A stretch of 64,000 nucleotides of DNA from Diphasiastrum complanatum (GCA_029204225.1 MU831860.1:36111-100110); one strand, 5' to 3'; counted from the first letter of the stretch, positions 1 to 11,270 are shown. Numbers and translations: made by a program. The notes: generated by a model not told the origin, from the sequence alone.

Positions 1-575
1 ATTCACCTCAATAGAATGGGATTGTAGAAAGGAAGAATCGAACTCTTCTCAACTTAGCCAGATCCATGCTACATCAAACACACCTACCTGCGAAGTTCTA
101 GGCAGAAGCTACTGCCACAGCCTGTTATGTGCAAAACAGATCCAACACCAAAGCCGTCAACAACAAAACTCCTTATAAAGTTTGGCATGGGCACAAGCCT
201 AGTGTCATCCATTTAAAAATCTTTGGTTGTATATGTTTTGTTCACAATTCAAAACAGCTTAGGAAGAAACTGGATCATAGGACAAATAAATGTATTTTCA
301 TTGGCTATCCTGATGAACATAAAGCTTATAAAATTTATGATCCATCCGCCAATGTAGTATTTGTCTCTAGGGATGTAATATTTCAAGAACATATATACCA
401 TGAATTCAAACAACCATCGATAGATGATGCTATGTCATTTCATCCTATTTTATGTAGCATGGATTCTTCCAATGTTGATGTTCCTTCTACAGAACCTTCA
501 GCTATAGCTATGGAAGCCGAGCAGCCGACAGTACCTGTCATCAGACTAGACCAAGCTAGCTTGAACAGATTTTGA
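1..575 (+). pseudogene. Ty1/copia integrase, C-terminal part (decayed)
   Basis: This is the 3' part of a copia integrase, the enzyme that inserts the element's cDNA. One frame reads SPQ-stop-NGIVERKNRTLL followed by TPYKVWHGHKPSVIHLKIFGC and KCIFIGYPDEHKAYKIYDP, the hallmark end of the copia integrase core and the start of the linker to reverse transcriptase. A TAG at 12-14 replaces the Gln normally found before NG, and a TGA at 573-575 interrupts the linker; the same frame continues on both sides, so there is no frameshift. The gene enters from the left edge of the window, so gag, protease and the first catalytic residues are not visible. Non-functional as read. Confidence 0.9.
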
Positions 576-1412
576 GAAATTCAAGAAGAAGCATCATCGC
601 ATCCTGGTCAACCAAACGTCTGCAGAACCTCACGGACTTGGACAGTTCCTGAGAGGTATACATCTCAATCATTTTGGATTTCATCAGAAGAACCAGAGAG
701 CCTAGCCGAAACAATTAACTCCAAAGATGCTGTGAAGTGGCAAAAAGCTATGGAAAGCGAGTACAACTCACTTTTGACGAATCAGACTTGGACACCGGTC
801 GACTTCCCCACTCACAAGAGAGTTATCGACAACAAGTGGATCTTCAAGAAGAAGTTAAACTTTGATGGTTCCATTCCTAAATGGAAAGCACAGCTGGTGG
901 ATAAAAGATTCACTCAAGTCCAAGAAGTGGATTATCAAAAAAGTTTTAGTCTTGTCGTCAAGATGCAGTCAATTAGGACTTTGATAGCATAAGCAGCCGC
1001 GAAAGACCTCAAAATGCACCAAATGGATGTCAAGACATCATTTCTCAATGACAATGTCAAAGAGGAGCTGTACACCTTCCAATCGGAAGGATTTGAAGTC
1101 AAAGGCCAAGAGCATAAAGTGTGCAAGCTGCACAAAGCAATCTACGGTCTGAAATAGGCCACAAGAGCATGGTTCGATAGAATCAACTCTTATCTTATTC
1201 AATTGGGATTTGCAAAAAATTCAGCTGACTATAATGTTTATTCAAAATATATAGGCACCAATTCAGTTCACATAGCTCTTTACGTAGATGTTGCATTTAT
1301 TCTTTTGTCTAATGACACTTCTCTACTGCACACTACTAAGAGTGATCTGTCAAAGGAATTTGACATGAATGATTTTCTTCTGAAGCCTATTTCTAGTAAT
1401 GTGAATTCCTAG
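576..1412 (+). pseudogene. Ty1/copia reverse transcriptase (decayed)
   Basis: Reverse transcriptase domain of the same element, in the same frame as the integrase upstream. Visible blocks are KWQKAMESEYNSLLTNQTW, KWIFKKKLNFDG, the first catalytic block HQMDVKTSFLND, LHKAIYGLK and LYVDVAFIL. In-frame stops lie at 990-992 and 1155-1157; the second replaces the Gln of the usual YGLKQ. The catalytic YVDD box reads YVDV, so the second metal-binding aspartate is lost. After position 1412 the frame breaks and part of the connection to RNase H is missing. Dead copy, decayed mainly by point mutation. Confidence 0.9.
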
Positions 1413-2250
1413 CAAAGAATCAGACATATCTAAAAGGCATTTTAGAAAAATTTCATATGTCTAATTGCAAACCCATTGATACTCAAATGGATCCAAGTAT
1501 AGTACTGACTAAAGCTACTTGTGCTGATTCTGATAGTGAAGTACTCGACATAGTGCAGTACCCTTATCATTCACTAATAGGATCTTTAATGTATGCAATG
1601 TTGTGTACTAGACCAAATTTAGCATACATTGTTAGCACGTTAAGTCAATTCATGTCTAATCCTAGGATCTCTCATTGAAAAGCGTTAAAGAGAGTGATGA
1701 GATATATTCAGGGAAATTTAGATCACATCTTATGCTATGTTGAAAATGCTATCAACCCACTCGTCCTGTGAGGCTATTCCAACTCAGATTGGGGAGAAAC
1801 AGTCTCTACCAGAAATCTACCTTCGAGTTCTGTTTCTATTTGGCAGAGGGACCGATTTCGTGGAACTCAAGAAAGCAGAAATCAGTTGTACTTTCTTCAT
1901 AGAGGTAGAGTACATCGTAGCATGCCAAGCTTGAAAAGAAGCTGTATGGATCAGATTATTACTTCACGACTTACATCACACTCAGTTCAATGCTACTACC
2001 ATTCTGTGTGACAACTTGAGCTGTATTTCACTATCATTGAATCCTTGATTTCATGGCAAATCCAAGAACATAGAAATCCAGTATCATTTCATTTGGGAGA
2101 AAGATTTTTCAGGGCAAGTGATCCTTCAATACTGCTCCACAACAAAAATGGCCACAAACATCTTCACCAAAGCACTTCCTAGGATCAAGCACCAGAAGCT
2201 CTTCAACATGCTGAACCTGACAAAGATACCAAGACACCAACCTTGACCAT
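1413..2250 (+). pseudogene. Ty1/copia RNase H region (decayed)
   Basis: RNase H end of the same polyprotein. A first segment (1457-1678) reads CKPIDTQMDPS, YHSLIGSLMYAMLCTRPNLAY and STLSQFMSNP, the standard stretch linking RT to RNase H. It ends in a TGA at 1676-1678 where copia elements normally have Trp (HWKALKRVMRY continues after it). Later pieces in other frames show GYSNSDWG, VEYIVACQA with TGA at 1932-1934 again at a Trp position, and FHGKSKNIE. At least two frameshifts are present. The region leads directly into a polypurine tract and LTR. Confidence 0.85.
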
Positions 2251-2259
2251 AAGGGAGAC
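2251..2259 (+). other. Polypurine tract
   Basis: AAGGGAGAC lies immediately before the TGTTGAAAATT start of the LTR, the usual place for the plus-strand primer of a copia element. Confidence 0.6.
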
Positions 2260-3420
2260 TGTTGAAAATTAAGCCCACAGTTGCCTCCTTGGAATCATAA
2301 CCTAGATAGCTAATTTATCTGAAAGACGTCTACAACGGACTTCCGGCTGATCTCCAACAAAGGGTAACCAATCCCATCATAATTTCAAGTTCAAATGTTA
2401 AGTTTAATAACTTGAAGTCATTAAAGACTTGGCCATTTTCAAGGACTTCCACAAACTTTCATTTAGAACAAGTCTACAGATTTACATCATTTTTTAAACA
2501 GTCTACAGAAATACACTAAGTATTGCAGTTCGCATTTTTCACAATTTCCGAAAACTGCGACACTTACCTTCGACCTCTTCCGTTCAATTATTTTTTAAGA
2601 AGTCAACTTGTTCATAGTTCAACAATTTAACTCAACACCTTCACCTTTTTTTGTATTTTTACCAAAAAATGCAAAGAGAGAGAAAATTCCAAAAGGTCCT
2701 CTATTCTTAAGGGCTAAACTGCTAAAGACACCTTTGCCAATTTTTTAAGGGCACCTTCAATCTGTGTTAAGGGCACCTTCAGCTTTCCTGAAAAGAGTGA
2801 GAGAGAGTTGGATTGTTAAAGAGATCTTCTCTTTTAAGAGCATCTTCAACTTTCTAAGGGCACCTTAAAACTTGTTTATAGGCACCTTCGGCTTTTTCAC
2901 AAAAACCTGAAAGGAGACGTAAAATGCCGAAGGTTGTCTGTTTTTGAATGACGAACGTTTCCCAGCCACTTCCCAAAATTTGCAAAGTGAGAGAAAACCA
3001 CTTCACGTAAAATGCGAAGTGAGAGATTTTGCGACCTTGTCTGCGTCAACGATCCTGATTTGTTGACTTTATATATACTACATACAGTTGTCACAAAAAT
3101 CATATACTTCTAAGTACAACAACTTTTCTGATTAGGTGACAAATATTCAATGTAATTAATACACAAATAAAATCTATAAATAGATCATCCAAGCACAGAT
3201 TATGGGTTGCTTCGTCCGTGAGACGTATTATTTGAGCCTCCCAGTTACACTATCAGTTTTTGGTTGTAATTGCTATTTGTATTGTGCTTCAATGTAGAAT
3301 ATTACAATATAGATAAATGCTTGTTGTGATTGAATGCACTTTATCGTTGTTTGATCACGCTTGTTTACTCACTCTGATTAGAACACGGATGTCTACAACT
3401 TCTCAGTTTCTGATCAGACA
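2260..3420 (+). mobile_element. 3' LTR of the first copia element
   Basis: Starts TGTTGAAAATTAAGCCC directly after the polypurine tract and after the pol remnant. A good TATA box (CTATAAATAG, about 3173-3182) would drive the element. The right boundary is not fixed: candidate ends are TCTACA near 3397 or CAGACA at 3420. The 5' LTR and target-site duplication lie outside the window, so neither end can be checked by pairing. U3 carries a repeated phrase of the type AAGGGCACCTTCA between about 2725 and 2890. Confidence 0.65.
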
Positions 3421-3749
3421 ATGGTTGTCTTCGACGCCTGAGGAACTCGCGATATCATACTACTGTTGCTATCTATTTTAGAAATATATTTTTCATTGAA
3501 TCCCTTTTTCAGTAATACCACACACACCATTTCTAATCTCTTCGGTGGACTGTACTCTTGTTTCTGAGAGTATGTTTAAGATCCTGCTGGGCAACTAGAA
3601 CACTTTAAGCTATGATTATACTTAGCATAAGCTCTCTATTAGATTGTTTTTGCATCTAGCAGTTGACTGTAACGGGAGAGCTGTTCTGCAATATTCCTGC
3701 TCTCTTCTCCGTTCGCGTTCTTCCATCTCCCTTGCCCCATCAAAAAAGG
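3421..3749. other. Spacer between copia remnants
   Basis: No gene is recognised here. Short open frames have no family motif. It may be flanking DNA or the decayed 5' part of the next element. Confidence 0.4.
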
Positions 3750-3960
3750 ATAAGCAAGTAATTTTTAGAAATTATGCTACTTTCCTTACCTCTTTTGATG
3801 AACTTACAAGTGTAGATGAAGCAAGGAAATAAGAGGAGTGGATCCAAGCAATGGATCTTGAGTATCAAGCTCTTATGAAGGGTGAAACATCCTTTGGTGG
3901 ATCTTCTTGTGTACAGGGTGCTATGCAAGTGGATGGATGTTATCTTGCTGTAAAGTCAAG
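3750..3960 (+). pseudogene. Ty1/copia reverse transcriptase start, fragment
   Basis: The translation reads FDELTSVDEARK, stop, EEWIQAMDLEYQALMKGE. This matches the start of copia reverse transcriptase, where a loosely conserved acidic linker is followed by W..AM..E...L. The stop replaces one codon in the same frame. Immediately afterwards similarity is lost, so the palm domain is missing or unreadable. Confidence 0.6.
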
Positions 3961-4051
3961 TAATGGATCTAGAAAATAAAGTTTTTTCAATGACTTTGAT
4001 GGTCAAGTTGATGATTAAGAGGTTGATCTCAAAGGGCTTCAACTAGTCAAA

Positions 4052-4477
4052 ATGGAAGCTAGCAATTTGAAGCTAGTCAAGAGCATCAAAGGAGAGATAA
4101 TTGGCAAAGATGTTATGGATATGTTTTTGCAGCTTATTGAAGACTCAAGATTAAAGGAGCAACAAGGAAATGTTTGTTCAAGTCTACTTTACTTGTTCTA
4201 TCTCATGTTAGAGCATTTTCATGTAGATGTGTGTAAATTGTCAAGATATGGTAAAACTAGCTATATTGGTGAGCATTATTTTGATGTTGGATTTGTACTA
4301 GCATTCTTGGCTAGTTTTGCTAATGGAAATGAAGCTATTGGAGGTCCATTATATCACTCATCCATGACTAAGCTCTCAAGTGCTGAGCTACTTAGTGCCA
4401 ACGGTTGGAGATTGTCAATTTTTGGTGAATTCATGGTCATTTTCTTGTGTCAAGTAGATCTTGAAGATGGACTATAA
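4052..4477 (+). other. Open frame of 141 codons, unrecognised
   Basis: An open frame between the RT-start fragment and the RNase H end of the same remnant. It has a Leu/Phe-rich centre and the phrase GFVLAFLASFANGNEAIGGPLYHSS, then AELLSANGWRL. I see no RT, RNase H or gag motif. It could be a heavily diverged piece of this retroelement, captured host sequence or chance. No function is proposed. Confidence 0.3.
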
Positions 4478-4849
4478 AACTTGCTTGGTGATGGAGGCTC
4501 ATTCATGGAGTGTCATGATGGATACATGGCAACAAAGGACAAAGAAGGAAGAAACATGCAAGCAAAAGTTGATCACTCACATTTATTGTTTGTTTGCTGT
4601 ATTTTTTTAGAGAGTTCCAAGTTGGAAGAATGGTGGAATCATCTTATTTAAATTAGACTATTTGATTCTTCATGTACTAGTTACTTCTTGACATGTAAAA
4701 TTGATGTAAGAATTAGTAAAGCATCCCAACTGGACACTGTTATCTATATCAATTATGGTTGTTTCTATTCTAAGCACTACATGATCATTGAAAGGAGACC
4801 TATTCTTAGGAAGAAGATCATTCTTATGATGGATCAAAGTTCTATGGTC

Positions 4850-5040
4850 AAAACTATGCTAGGAGCAAGCATGTTGAGGTGCAATAACATTTTGTGAGGG
4901 AGCAAGTCATTGCAAAGGAGGTGGAGCTTCAACATGTGTCCTCAAGGGAATGTGTGGCTGATATCTTCACCAAAGCATCGGGAAAAAACTTGTTCATGAA
5001 GCATAGGACATCACTTGGAGTGTTATTAAAGTCCACTAGT
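4850..5040 (+). pseudogene. Ty1/copia RNase H C-terminus, fragment
   Basis: Reads ARSKHVEVQ, stop, HFVREQVIAKEVELQHVSS then VADIFTKASGKNLFMKHRTSLGV. This is the conserved end of copia RNase H (H.K.K.IE..YHFVRE, followed by ADIFTK.L). The stop falls where Tyr is usual. It is followed at once by a purine tract and an LTR, so this is the true 3' end of an element whose central pol is lost. Confidence 0.8.
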
Positions 5041-5051
5041 TGAAGAGGAAG

Positions 5052-5697
5052 TGTGAAAGATTCAATTAGTTTGATCATATTGGCAATATTTCCATATTTG
5101 AAAAATTGAGTCCAACTTTGTTTTTAGACTTAGAGATTGACTTTTCAAAATTCATTAGTCTGAATTTCATTTGAATACACACTTTTTGAAAGTGTGGGAA
5201 AGTTAGAAGACGAGTTTGAGTAGATTCAAATTTAAATGTTGGGTACTTGAATCTAGACCCAAAAATAGTAGGGTTAGCATTTTGGAGGGATAACCAAGTG
5301 GCCAAATAGGTTTTGACCTGTTATAACAGGAGGAAACTCGTGGAGAGACACATCTTCTCTCTTCTCTATCTTGTTTCATGCTTATATATGGTTCTTTTGG
5401 GTTCTACTATCCATTGGTGCACTATACTTGTGACTGCATGCAATTCTATGTGTAGAATGATCTATATTTGCTATTTTTGGATCCACACATGCAAAATACA
5501 ATAGCTTGTTGGTTTTGTATGGATAGCAATAGTACATTATCATTTAATTCATATTTGATCAAGTTCTATTAGAGTTTGCATCTCATTTTGTGTGTAGATT
5601 GACTTTTCTACATTCATGAGATTGGTAGGATTTTCTTCTTTTGTAACCAGAGATTTGGAACATGGATTAGATCATCAATGATCTGAAATCCTTCACA
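5052..5697 (+). mobile_element. 3' LTR (+) of the second copia remnant
   Basis: Begins TGTGAAAGATTC right after the purine tract GAAGAGGAAG and ends CTTCACA, giving matching TGTGAA...TTCACA termini. GACCTGTTATAACAG near 5315 marks the probable promoter region. A second copy of the same LTR lies inverted at 6015-6522: shared phrases include TTTGGGTTC, the run around GCACTATA, GTGTAGAATG and TTTGATCAAG. The 5' end of this element is gone, so no target duplication can be checked. Confidence 0.75.
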
Positions 5698-6014
5698 GTT
5701 TTGACAAAAGTACAAAAAATTGAATCATCCAAATATCAATGCTACAAAGTTGATATAGAATATTGCAGTTTTCAATGAGAACTATCTAATGCAATTAGAG
5801 TCACCCAAATCCAGTAAGTGATGTGTGAAATTGGCCTACTTCAAGTTTATAAACGTATAATGAGTTTTAATTCACAAAAATCAATTCTACACATGAAAAA
5901 TGCTTGATGTTTTAGTAGAAATCAATCTAGCACACTCTAGAATCAGTAACTCCTCCAAGTCCTTGTTAAAAATGGCTGATCCTTCAATAACCTACAACAA
6001 TAGCCCTGGTAGCA
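5698..6014 (-). other. Leader of the inverted copia element
   Basis: On the minus strand the inverted LTR ends TTTTTCACA and is followed by TGCTACCAGGGC, a degenerate form of the iMet primer site TGGTATCAGAGC. The next 300 bases look like an untranslated leader without coding potential. A few bases next to 5697 may be flanking DNA. Confidence 0.45.
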
Positions 6015-6521
6015 TGTGAAAAATTATTAGATCATTAGGGTCCAATGTGTCCTGTTGATCTTTGGTTATGAATCGCAACACAACTAGCACCATTGACAAT
6101 GTAGAAATCTAACATCTACTACATGTAGAAGGTGCAAACTCAATAAGATCTTGATCAAATAACATATATATGATAAAATGAAGTTGTTGTTCATACAACA
6201 ACAATAAGGTCCTGTATTTCACACATCTAAAACAATGAACATACAATTGCATTCTACACACAAGATTGCATAATATCAACAATATAGTGCAAAAATGGAT
6301 ATATGAACCCAAAGAGAACTCATGTATAAGCATGAATGAGATGACAGAGAGAGAATGATGTTGTTCCCATGCTTGTACACTTATTTATAACAGGTCTATG
6401 CTTTGATGTCCTTCTCCAATCTTATCAACAATTGGAAACTTCTAGATCTATTCCAAGACCTAGATGTAAATGGACTAGATTCAATGTGCCAAAATATTCA
6501 AATTTGAATTCTCCCAAACTC

Positions 6522-6522
<1 letters not shown>
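6015..6522 (-). mobile_element. Inverted copy of the 5052-5697 LTR, truncated
   Basis: On the minus strand this segment parallels the + LTR from about its base 160 to its end, finishing TTTTTCACA. Both have a GACCTGTTATAA box; here it continues AATAAGTG, a plausible TATA element near 6388-6394. The first part of the LTR is missing and its place is taken by the GA tract at 6523. With the primer-site-like sequence inside, it is a 5' LTR of a minus-strand element facing the + element. Confidence 0.7.

Positions 6523-6570
<48 letters not shown>
6523..6570. repeat. (GA)n microsatellite
   Basis: About 24 uninterrupted AG units. It sits exactly at the broken edge between the truncated LTR on the left and the truncated pol on the right, so it probably marks a rearrangement or slippage junction. 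Confidence 0.95.
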
Positions 6571-6571
<1 letters not shown>

Positions 6572-6694
6572 AATCCTATAGGTCTAAGCTCAAACTCCCA
6601 AAGATGAGAGAGAGTTGAAAATAGATTTTTGGAGCTGTGGAGCATATGTTAAGATTTTTGGAGCTATGAAGTGTACATTCATGAGCATGACATG

Positions 6695-7690
6695 GAAAAC
6701 TACTAGAGAGCAATAGCCGTCACAGTCATCATTCGTCAGCACCGTCCCTATGAGTATTGGAGTGTTCGCTCCTTTGCAGTTCAACATCCCAAAGTCCTCT
6801 AGGATCTTATGGGTGTATCTGGATTGGCGAAGGTATAACTTACCTCCCTCATAGTCCCTTTCAATTTGCAAGCCTAGGTAGCACATGGCTTCTCCCAGAT
6901 CCACGATTTTGAAATGTTTTGAGATGTCTACCTTTACTTCAGCAATTAGCTACTCACTCTTGCAAAGTATCAGAGTGTCGTCCACATACACAACCACAAT
7001 GATGATCTGCCCATCTGTAACTCTAACATATACATTGGAATCAGCCAAGAGAGGCTTGAATCCTAATGATTTCAGGGCTTGATCTTTTTTCTTGTACCAT
7101 TGTCGGGCTGATTGTTTCAGACTGTAGATGCTTCTATGCATTCTGCATGCATAGTCAGGAAGTGAATTCGAGACATATCTTGGGAGTTGGTCCATGTAGA
7201 CCTCTTCGTATAATTTGCCATGCAAGAAGGCTATCTTCTCATCCACAATGTGGATCCTGAGGTCATAAGCTGCTGCATATGCAAATAACAAACGTAGGGA
7301 CGAATGTTTGATGACAGGAGAGAAGGTTTCGGAGTAGTCAATACCGTATCTCTGAGGAAAACCTTTCGCTACCAGGCTTGCCTTGTATCTTGTGATGTTC
7401 CCATCTGGCCCGTATTTGAGCTTGAAAATCCATTTGCATTTGACAGTCTTGCGCTTATGTGGTAATGGCACCAGCGTCCATACCTGGTTCTTTCTCATGG
7501 ACTCCATCTCTTTGTTCATGGCTTGGATCCATCTGTCCTTTTCTGGACCTTCAATTGCCTCCTCGAAAGTCTGTGGTTCGTCACTTAACCCGCAAAACTC
7601 TTCGGATGTGGAAGTTGAGCTGCCTGGCACATATCTTGTTGGCGCTCTTCGTGGTCTTGTCGACCTTCTGGGAGATCCTCCTAGAAAAGC
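6695..7690 (-). pseudogene. Ty1/copia reverse transcriptase of nested element 1
   Basis: Near-complete RT of a minus-strand copia element. Blocks in order are FEEAIEGPEKDRWIQAM, CKWIFKLKYGPDG, YKASLVAKGF, YSETFSPVIK, IVDEKIAFLHG (first catalytic Asp present, though MDVKT has become VDEKI), RMHRSIYSLKQS, and an intact VVVYVDDTLIL box. A stop then a frame change near 6950 leads into LGEAMCYLGLQIERD and SRYTHKILEDFGM. Similarity ends near 6700, just after NDDCDGYCS, so RNase H and the 3' LTR are deleted. Compared with the other RTs here this is the best preserved. Confidence 0.9.
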
Positions 7691-7810
7691 TATGCCTTTG
7701 CCCTTGTCTGCTCTGCTCGGTTCGGAACCATCTTGGTTTACAGGAACCGCGACAGCAAGTTGTCTCTCGAATCTTTCTTCATCAGATTCGTTGCTCGAAT
7801 GGGAGATGAC

Positions 7811-8667
7811 TCAAAAATCTTCGTTTTTGTGTTCGTCCTCTGCTCTCTCTGTCGTTGGCGGCAGGTCATAGTACTGTCTCTCCAGAACTTCGTAGCTGAC
7901 AGGATCAACGTTGTCCATTGTCCTGCTCTCATCGAATTTGGCATATCTCACTGTTTTCACAATGTTCATGTCTAGCATGTAGACTCTATAGTATGACAAA
8001 TTGTTGTCATAACCTACTAGAAATCTCTGCTTGACTTTCTCATCAAGCTTCTTTCGAAGCTTATCAGGAATATGTGCATAAGCTGCACAGCCAAAGATTC
8101 TGACGTGAGACAGGTTGGGCTTTCTACCCCACCACAGCTCATGTGGTGTCGTGTGAAGAACACCAGACTTGCTCGTTTTGGTTAGGATGTATGCGACTGT
8201 AGCTACTACTTCAGCCCGCAGTGCCCTTGGAGCTTTCGAGTAGGCCATCATGCATCTGGCTGCTTCCATTAGGGTCATGTTCTTTTGTTCTGCAACACCA
8301 TTGTGCTGCGGTGTGTAGGCTGCAGTTCTTCTGTGAATGATGCCACGATCATTGCAGAAGTCAGTGAAGCGATTCGAGATGTATTCGCCACCTCAATCTA
8401 TTCTGATCTGCTTCACTTTGCTGTCTGTACATCTCTCAACCCAATTTACATATCTGTGAATTTATCAAGTGCTTCAGATTTATTCTGAATGAAATACACT
8501 CTGGCAAATTTGCTATAATCATCAATGAAGGTTATGTAGTACTTTGAACCTCCTACTGAGATCACATTAAATGGTCTGCAGATGTCAGAGTGCACTAGCT
8601 CCAGAATCTTTGTCATTCTGTAGGAGTCTTTGAGAATGGTGTGCGTGACATCTTGCCCTTCAAACAT
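7811..8667 (-). pseudogene. Ty1/copia integrase of nested element 1
   Basis: Integrase core and C-terminal part. Reading on the minus strand: LELVHSDICRPF then YYITFIDDYSKFARVYF (first catalytic Asp), a segment with IRID-stop-GGEYIS where an Arg codon has become TGA, then YTPQHNGVAE, HTTPHELWWGRKPNLSHVRIFGC, and FLVGYDNNLSYYRVY. The DDE catalytic positions are recognisable. Frame changes near 8446 and the stop show it is not translatable as one protein. Confidence 0.88.
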
Positions 8668-9455
8668 GCATCACAGGTGGTCGAACTGGTTGCATGCGAG
8701 ATGCTGACCTCTGTTATCGCTCCACGATGGCTTGCTTGATAAAGTGCCATTGAGTTCATGTGGCAGAGTCTTCTGTGCCACAGAGTGTCTGGCAAGTCGT
8801 CATGAGTCTGATGCATCTGATCTGCAAGTAGACATACCTTCAGATGATATAGGTTCCCTTTCCTTCTGCCTTGAGCGATGAGAGCACTGGTACTGGCATC
8901 AATCACGTTGCATTCTTCGTCAGAAAATGTCACACTCATCCTTGCATCTGCTATTCTTGCCATAGAGAGTAGGTCTTGTTGTAGAGTAGGCACAAACAAA
9001 AAGTCTTCGAGTCATCTATCTCTGCCATTTGTGTTGAGCCATATTGAACCAATATCGTTCACTTGAAGTCTAGATCCATCTCCAAGCACTATGAATCTTG
9101 AGGGATCTGCACTTCTGAAGTTAGACATGATTCGTCTTGATGTCACAAAGTGTGAGGTGGCTCCTGAATCTAGGATCACCTCATGTGTGTCAGATATTGA
9201 TGCTGCACACACATCTTCACAGATATAGGCAGTCGAACAATTTTTGTTCATTCTTTCTTCGCCCATTTTCGAGTTCTCGGGCTCCTCGACATAGGATGAA
9301 CTATTGTTGTTTACTTGTCTGTTTTGTGCTGACTTGTTTCTCGGGTTCTGATGGCAATCCATGGCTGCATGACCCTTTTTGTGGCAATGGATACACTCAA
9401 TCTTAGGATTGAACCAGCAGGTATCTACTGTATGCCCGTCTCTTCTACATCTCAC
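8613..9455 (-). pseudogene. Ty1/copia zinc knuckles, protease and GAG-pre-integrase, element 1
   Basis: Minus-strand polyprotein piece. It has two CCHC-like knuckles (CRRDGHTVDTCW and CIHCHKKGHAAMDC), then the aspartic protease site VILDSGATSHFV, and after a frame break the pre-integrase domain with LWHRRLCHMN and CDACLKGKMSRTPF. The zinc-knuckle run is almost the same as that of the + strand element at 21150-21250, so the two belong to one copia family. Confidence 0.88.
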
Positions 9456-10212
9456 ACAAGTCTTCTTGTCTACACCTTGTTGTTTCGACCTTCCTTTGGT
9501 CTTCCAGTTGCCTTTGCTTGTTCCCTCTGCTTGTCGGTCATGATCCTACCTCTGATTGGACTACCTCTTAGGCTTAAATTGCTTCTTTGATTTTTCTTTG
9601 TTGTTGCAGAGAGCCTGGTTAGAAAGATGTTCTCTGGCCTCGACTTCCTCTCGAATCTCGACAATCGCCTTTTCGAGGTTCATGGCGGGATATTCCGCGA
9701 GCAGGGTTCTTGTCATCTGGAATAATCTGGGTAAGGCTCTCAACATGTACGTGAGCTGCTTCTCAGCTAACACAACGTTCTCTGCTCTAGAGTTATGTAG
9801 TGACAGAAATAGATCCTTCATCTTTCTTACGAAATAAGTGAGGTCTTTTCCATCCCACTACAAATTCGTCAACTGATCTTCCAGCATCATGATTTGACTT
9901 CTTGATTTTGTTTGAAATCTGGTGAGTAATGCATCCCACATCTCCTTAGCTTTGGAGAGTGTAGTCAGGTCAAAGTGTGAGACTATCTTTGATGGAAGAT
10001 GATAGCAAAGCTATTGCCTTGTCATTTTTCTCCCTCTATTCATGTAGCTCCTTGTCTGTTGTCATAGGCATTTCTTCTATGCCATCCACCTAGGGGAATA
10101 GTTCTTCACCGTTGAGTATCAAAGATGTCTTAACTTTCCAGGCTAGAAAGTTAGATCCCGAGGAATTAAGTATTGTGCAGATCTTGCTTTGCATGCTGCT
10201 GATTGAAGCCAT
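9456..10212 (-). pseudogene. Ty1/copia gag of nested element 1
   Basis: Capsid-region coding remnant. A minus-strand ATG at 10212 opens MASISSMQSKICTILNSSG and SNFLAWKVKTSLILNGEE, the normal N-terminus of copia gag with its W..W/K pattern. Stops follow. The segment 9561-9821 reads LTYMLRALPRLFQMTRTLL and AIVEIREEVEARE, the C-terminal capsid helices. Several stops and frame changes are present. Confidence 0.75.
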
Positions 10213-10314
10213 TGCTTCTTGGAGTCTTTTCTCTTGTTGATAGTTGTTTGTTTGAATGCTTGGCCTCCTAGATCTGCTTGCTTCTTGGCTATGTCAGAAT
10301 ATGATAGGATGACC

Positions 10315-10327
10315 GGCTCTGATACCA
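10315..10327 (-). other. Primer binding site, tRNA-iMet type
   Basis: Minus strand TGGTATCAGAGCC, the canonical complement to the 3' end of initiator tRNA-Met, four bases inside the LTR end. It fixes the 5' end of nested element 1. Confidence 0.85.
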
Positions 10328-10331
10328 CTAA

Positions 10332-11270
10332 TGGGGAATGAGAAGAATAATTCGTGAAACAGTCACGAAGAAACCGCAATTCTCTCTTGTGACTCAAATG
10401 GAGTTCAGATGCGATCGTTGAACACTGCCAGCTGAATCACTCCTACAGTCCTCCAAAGTGTAGTCAGGCACGGCTGATCTATGTTCATAAATTTAATGCA
10501 GCATTCAACATAGTTTCAACCAAGGTGCGGAACTAAAATGAACGAGAAAGAACTTAGACATACGATTAACAACAAAAGCATTTGCATTCGAGATCAGACA
10601 CAACACAAACTGACATGTGCGCAAAGGCTACGATATCATCTATTGATTTTCTTCTCTGATTCTTCAAGCACTGCATGCAAATTCACGCAGTGCGTTGGCG
10701 TGGGAGAAACATGGTTCTCTCACGAGTAATCGTCTCGCTTTACTAGCGGACAGTTAGATCTCTATGGATCCTGATCACAGAACTCATTTGGCACGCAGGT
10801 GGACTTTTTGTCTATATTCGTCTTGATTGCTTACTAGCATCAGACTATTACATTACACTATATGTGTATTTAGTTGATCTATATGTCAAATATCATCCAG
10901 TAAGTATGGTCGCTCTATGTGAATCTAAGATTAGAGTGATTAAACATCTACAACTAATTAGAGAATTACAAGAGTGGCATATTGGCCACGACCTAAAATG
11001 TATCTGCTGACGTCATACCATCAAATCAAATATCTGTACTTCTGGGTACTTTCATGATCTTGCTGGTACTCTTTGGAGCATGCAGGCAGGAGAAGGTTTC
11101 ATTTTCGTTGTTGGTTTCGTTTTGGTCGTTTGCCTTCTCTCGTACTGGACCGCAAAAGATTCTCGTTCGTAAATCTTTTGTGTTTGTGAACCGTTTGTCT
11201 TTGTCTGCTTTGACTTTCGTATTCGTGAACCATTCATCTTCGTTTTCTTTGACTTTCGTGATTCGGAACA
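10332..11270 (-). mobile_element. 5' LTR of nested copia element 1
   Basis: On the minus strand it ends TTCCCCA just before the primer site. The other end is best placed at TGTTCCGAATCAC (plus-strand end at 11270), by comparison with the related LTR at 48996-49760, but up to 60 more bases could belong. The two LTRs share phrases such as CCTCC.GAGTGTAG, GCATTCAACA, GCATTCGAGATCA, GTCTCGCTT and TAGCGGAC. The U3 side is rich in TTCG repeats (11110-11260). The element is inserted in the pol of nested element 2. Confidence 0.75.

Noticed and set aside
7383..7871. A 162-codon + strand frame opposite the copia RT and linker
   Set aside because: Antisense shadow of the minus-strand pol, whose motifs are unmistakable.
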